DNA of 64,000 nucleotides from Akkermansiaceae bacterium. Its GTDB lineage: Bacteria; Verrucomicrobiota; Verrucomicrobiia; Verrucomicrobiales; Akkermansiaceae. Positions 62,009 to 64,000 of this stretch are shown piece after piece; position 1 is the stretch's first letter; the number at the start of each line of letters is the position of its first letter. Made by a program: the position numbers and the translations under genes. Under the pieces are notes generated by a model. That model did not search any database and was not told the DNA's origin. It worked only from the letters and a program-made list of their open reading frames with translations. The DNA is taken from contig SUVL01000004.1 in NCBI GenBank assembly GCA_015062005.1, positions 1 to 64,000 on the forward strand, read 5' to 3'.

Positions 62009-63355
62009 ATGAAGCGGCGCAGCAAAGTTCCGGCGTTAAAAGAGCTGATTGAACAGGAAACGGGGAACCTTATGGATATTATGCATAAGGCACTCCCGGA
62101 AGCTCTGCGCATGGATCGTTATCTGAGCTGGCAGGAGCTGCGGCACCGGAAAGCGCCGGATGGCATGAGCACCGGCCAGTGGTGGCTGGGCCTTAAATTG
62201 CACCGGACGCAGGCCAGGCAGAGCGTAGCTCTCTGCAATGCAAAGGGAGAGCCCTTCCATTTTGCCTCAACGCAACTGATTCAGCAATATCTGCACAAGA
62301 TTGACCGGGCATCCGGAACGATGCTGATGACGGATGCCAATGCCGTATTCTCTGTAACGGAGCGAGATAAATACCTGCTGACTTCATTGGCCGAGGAAGC
62401 CATCATGTCCAGCATGCTGGAGGGTGCGGTGGTGACACGTTCAGAAGCCCGGGAGCTTATTCGCAGCAATCGGCGCCCGAAGGATGAGCATGAGCAGATG
62501 GTGATGAATAACTACCGCACAATGCGGATGATATTGCAGCACAAGGATGAGCCTCTCACGCCGGAGTTCATCATGTCGCTGCACCGGAGCATGGTGGAAG
62601 GTACACTGAAAAAAACGGAACGAGCAGGCACTTTGCGCCAGGCGGAAGACAAAGTTTACATTGAGGACACCCGCACCGGCGATATCATTCACATGCCCCC
62701 CGCATCAGACAAGTTGGCAGAGCGTCTGGAATCACTCTGTCGCTTTGCGAATGATGAGGGGAAGGAGGAATATTACATCCATCCGATAGTTCGGGCCATC
62801 ATCCTGCATTTTCAACTGGCATATGACCATCCCTTTGTCGATGGAAACGGTCGAACTGCCCGGTCTCTGTTCTACTGGAGTATGCTGCATTCCGGGTACT
62901 GGCTTTTTGAATACATTTCCATCTCGCGGGAAATTTACCGGCACTCGCGTAGTTATTATGAATCTTTCCTGAACACGGAGGAAGATGAGAATGACCTGAA
63001 TTATTTTATCATCGACCAGCTGAAAACCATCCTGGCATCCATTGAGAGCCTGAATGAACACCTGCGCGATAAGCAGAAAATCCAGGAAAAGCTCCGCTAT
63101 TCCCTTTCCGGTTTCACCCATCTCAATCACCGGCAGAAGAATGTGCTGCTGCATTTCCTGCAGCATCCGAATGCATACACTTCAGTCAGTCTGCACTGCG
63201 GCGAATACAAAGTGGTCCGCCAGACTGCCCGTACGGATTTAACGGGCTTGGAAGCTCTCGGGTTCCTTGTTTCGGAACTGATTTCACGCGAGTTCATCTT
63301 CAAGCCGGTTCCTGACCTGGAAAAAATGCTTAATAGCCTTATCGACCAAAAATAG
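62009..63355 (+). CDS. Fic family protein with built-in inhibitory motif and C-terminal winged helix
   Basis: The protein has 448 residues. The Fic active site is HPFVDGNGR at 274-282, the full motif for AMP transfer. An N-terminal inhibitory helix has SSMLEG at 134-139, matching (S/T)xxxE(G/N), which places it in the self-inhibited class II. A Fic-N-like region precedes it (about 30-110). The last 100 residues, from TGLEALGFLVSELISREFIF backward to HLNHRQKNVLLHFLQ, look like a winged helix. It is a stand-alone gene between two identical 51-bp operator-like repeats; its TAG stop is the first codon of the downstream copy. Autorepression through these repeats is an inference. The AMPylated target is unknown. 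Confidence 0.92.
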   Translation: MKRRSKVPALKELIEQETGNLMDIMHKALPEALRMDRYLSWQELRHRKAPDGMSTGQWWLGLKLHRTQARQSVALCNAKGEPFHFASTQLIQQYLHKIDRASGTMLMTDANAVFSVTERDKYLLTSLAEEAIMSSMLEGAVVTRSEARELIRSNRRPKDEHEQMVMNNYRTMRMILQHKDEPLTPEFIMSLHRSMVEGTLKKTERAGTLRQAEDKVYIEDTRTGDIIHMPPASDKLAERLESLCRFANDEGKEEYYIHPIVRAIILHFQLAYDHPFVDGNGRTARSLFYWSMLHSGYWLFEYISISREIYRHSRSYYESFLNTEEDENDLNYFIIDQLKTILASIESLNEHLRDKQKIQEKLRYSLSGFTHLNHRQKNVLLHFLQHPNAYTSVSLHCGEYKVVRQTARTDLTGLEALGFLVSELISREFIFKPVPDLEKMLNSLIDQK

Positions 63356-63403
63356 CCGCTATCGGCTAATGACGGCTAATTATCGGCTAAATTAGCCGAT
63401 AAA
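63353..63403. repeat. 51-bp direct repeat downstream of fic
   Basis: This is an exact copy of 61922-61972, starting at the fic stop codon. Direct flanking repeats of this length could support excision of the fic cassette by recombination or DNA looping by a bound regulator. Confidence 0.9.
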
Positions 63404-63428
63404 GGGACTGAACAGCAGCAAGCTGAAA

Positions 63429-63454
63429 CGCCGCCCGGATTTCTCCGGACGGCG
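63429..63454 (-). terminator. Hairpin after the EF-hand gene
   Basis: CGCCGTCCGGA pairs with TCCGGGCGGCG (one mismatch, TTTC/GAAA loop) and is followed on the minus strand by TTTCAGC. It lies about 40 bases past the EF-hand stop; the T-run is weak. Confidence 0.55.
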
Positions 63455-63496
63455 CTCAGCGTCTCTATGCTATACCGTTACTCAACGGTAAAGGGT

Positions 63497-64000
63497 TTAC
63501 TTTTGGCACTCGGGGCCGCAGCACTTGCCGTGGCGGGGACCATGGTGGCGGTGGCCGCGCTTGCCACACTCAGCCTTGATGGCTTCCTTCTCGGCGTCAG
63601 AAATCTGGCCGTCCTTGTCGGTGTCGAACTTCTCCATGAAGCGGGCCTTCATCTCAGCCTTGCGAGCCTCGCGGGCAGCCTTGTGTTCCTCACAGGAAAG
63701 CTTGCCGTCCTTATCAGCGTCAAACTTGGCGAGCATCTCGGCGCGGCGTGCTTCGAACTTGGCCTTCATCTCAGCCTTCTGCTCCTCGGTGAGCTGGGGA
63801 CGGGGGCCGTGCGGGCCGCAGCACTTGCCGTGGTGGCGGGGGCCGTGCTTCCTGAACTCAGCCTTGGCGGCTTCCTTCTCGGCGTCGGAGAGCTGACCAT
63901 CCTTGTCGGTGTCGAACTTCTCCATGAACTTGGCCTTCATCTCAGCCTTGCGAGCTTCGCGGGCAGCCTTGCGCTCATCTTCGGAGAGCTTGCCGTCCTT
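63497..64000 (-). CDS. EF-hand calcium-binding repeat protein (partial, N-terminus beyond the right edge)
   Basis: The visible 167 residues continue open to the window edge, so the ATG at 63940 is internal. Canonical EF-hand loops are DTDKDGQLSDAE, DADKDGKLSCEE and DTDKDGQISDAE, plus part of a fourth (KDGKLSEDE) at the edge. Between them are Lys/Glu/Ala-rich helices (REARKAEMKAKF) and His/Cys-rich links with HHGKCCGP, repeated at the C-terminus as HGKCCGPECQK. The loops should bind Ca2+; the Cys-Cys/His links might bind another metal. It is probably secreted like other bacterial EF-hand proteins of this kind, but the signal peptide is not in view. Confidence 0.88.
   Translation of the reverse strand, partial: KDGKLSEDERKAAREARKAEMKAKFMEKFDTDKDGQLSDAEKEAAKAEFRKHGPRHHGKCCGPHGPRPQLTEEQKAEMKAKFEARRAEMLAKFDADKDGKLSCEEHKAAREARKAEMKARFMEKFDTDKDGQISDAEKEAIKAECGKRGHRHHGPRHGKCCGPECQK

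Noticed and set aside
1..64000. tRNA or rRNA genes
   Set aside because: I looked for tRNA T-arm patterns and rRNA signatures by eye and found none; a short or unusual tRNA could still be missed.

Overview
The window looks like a chromosomal segment from a Verrucomicrobiota gut bacterium of the Akkermansia type. The grounds are two very large autotransporter-like adhesins with MKLHLP-type signal peptides, many small lipoproteins and DUF805 proteins, and Akkermansia-like gene content. This is family-level recognition, not a database match. No tRNA, rRNA, CRISPR array or prophage was seen.

Layout. Positions 1-126 (minus strand) resemble the 5' end of a group II intron placed just past a terminator. 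Positions 191-20392 hold a 6733-residue repetitive adhesin with a C-terminal outer-membrane barrel. From 20.4 to 25.4 kb lies a repeat island: a REP-type tyrosine transposase, five copies of a block of different hairpins in fixed order, a foldback element, a Schlafen/AlbA-type regulator and twelve helically phased A-tracts at its promoter. A second autotransporter follows (25535-34069); the two adhesins share promoter and leader elements. Then come housekeeping genes: a PBP2-like transpeptidase, L27, L21, tsaE, a RhuM-Fic protein, an RRM protein, carB and a membrane protein.

The most important region is 46-56 kb. The intergenic stretch 54497-54806 carries three exact DnaA boxes (TTATCCACA), one near-exact box and AT-rich DNA, and is a strong oriC candidate. 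Seven parS-like palindromes (TGTTCCACGTGGAACA and close variants) lie within 10 kb of it. Four sit inside protein-coding sequence and read as different peptides, so the DNA rather than the protein is being kept. The same stretch holds miaA behind three DUF805 genes, a glycosyltransferase, a structured minus-strand RNA with its own promoter and terminator (6S RNA candidate), argS and lipoproteins.

Downstream are ribD, a tandem pair of lipoproteins with a possible Cys-His-Asp centre, an ABC-2 permease, a Sel1 protein, a putative Na+/H+ antiporter, ribE, and a Fic protein bracketed by perfect 51-bp operator-like direct repeats. An EF-hand protein runs off the right edge.

A recurring theme is very short or absent 5' leaders: in at least ten genes the -10 element ends only 6-13 bases before the start codon. 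Several longer start choices fall inside these promoters, so starts were moved downstream accordingly.
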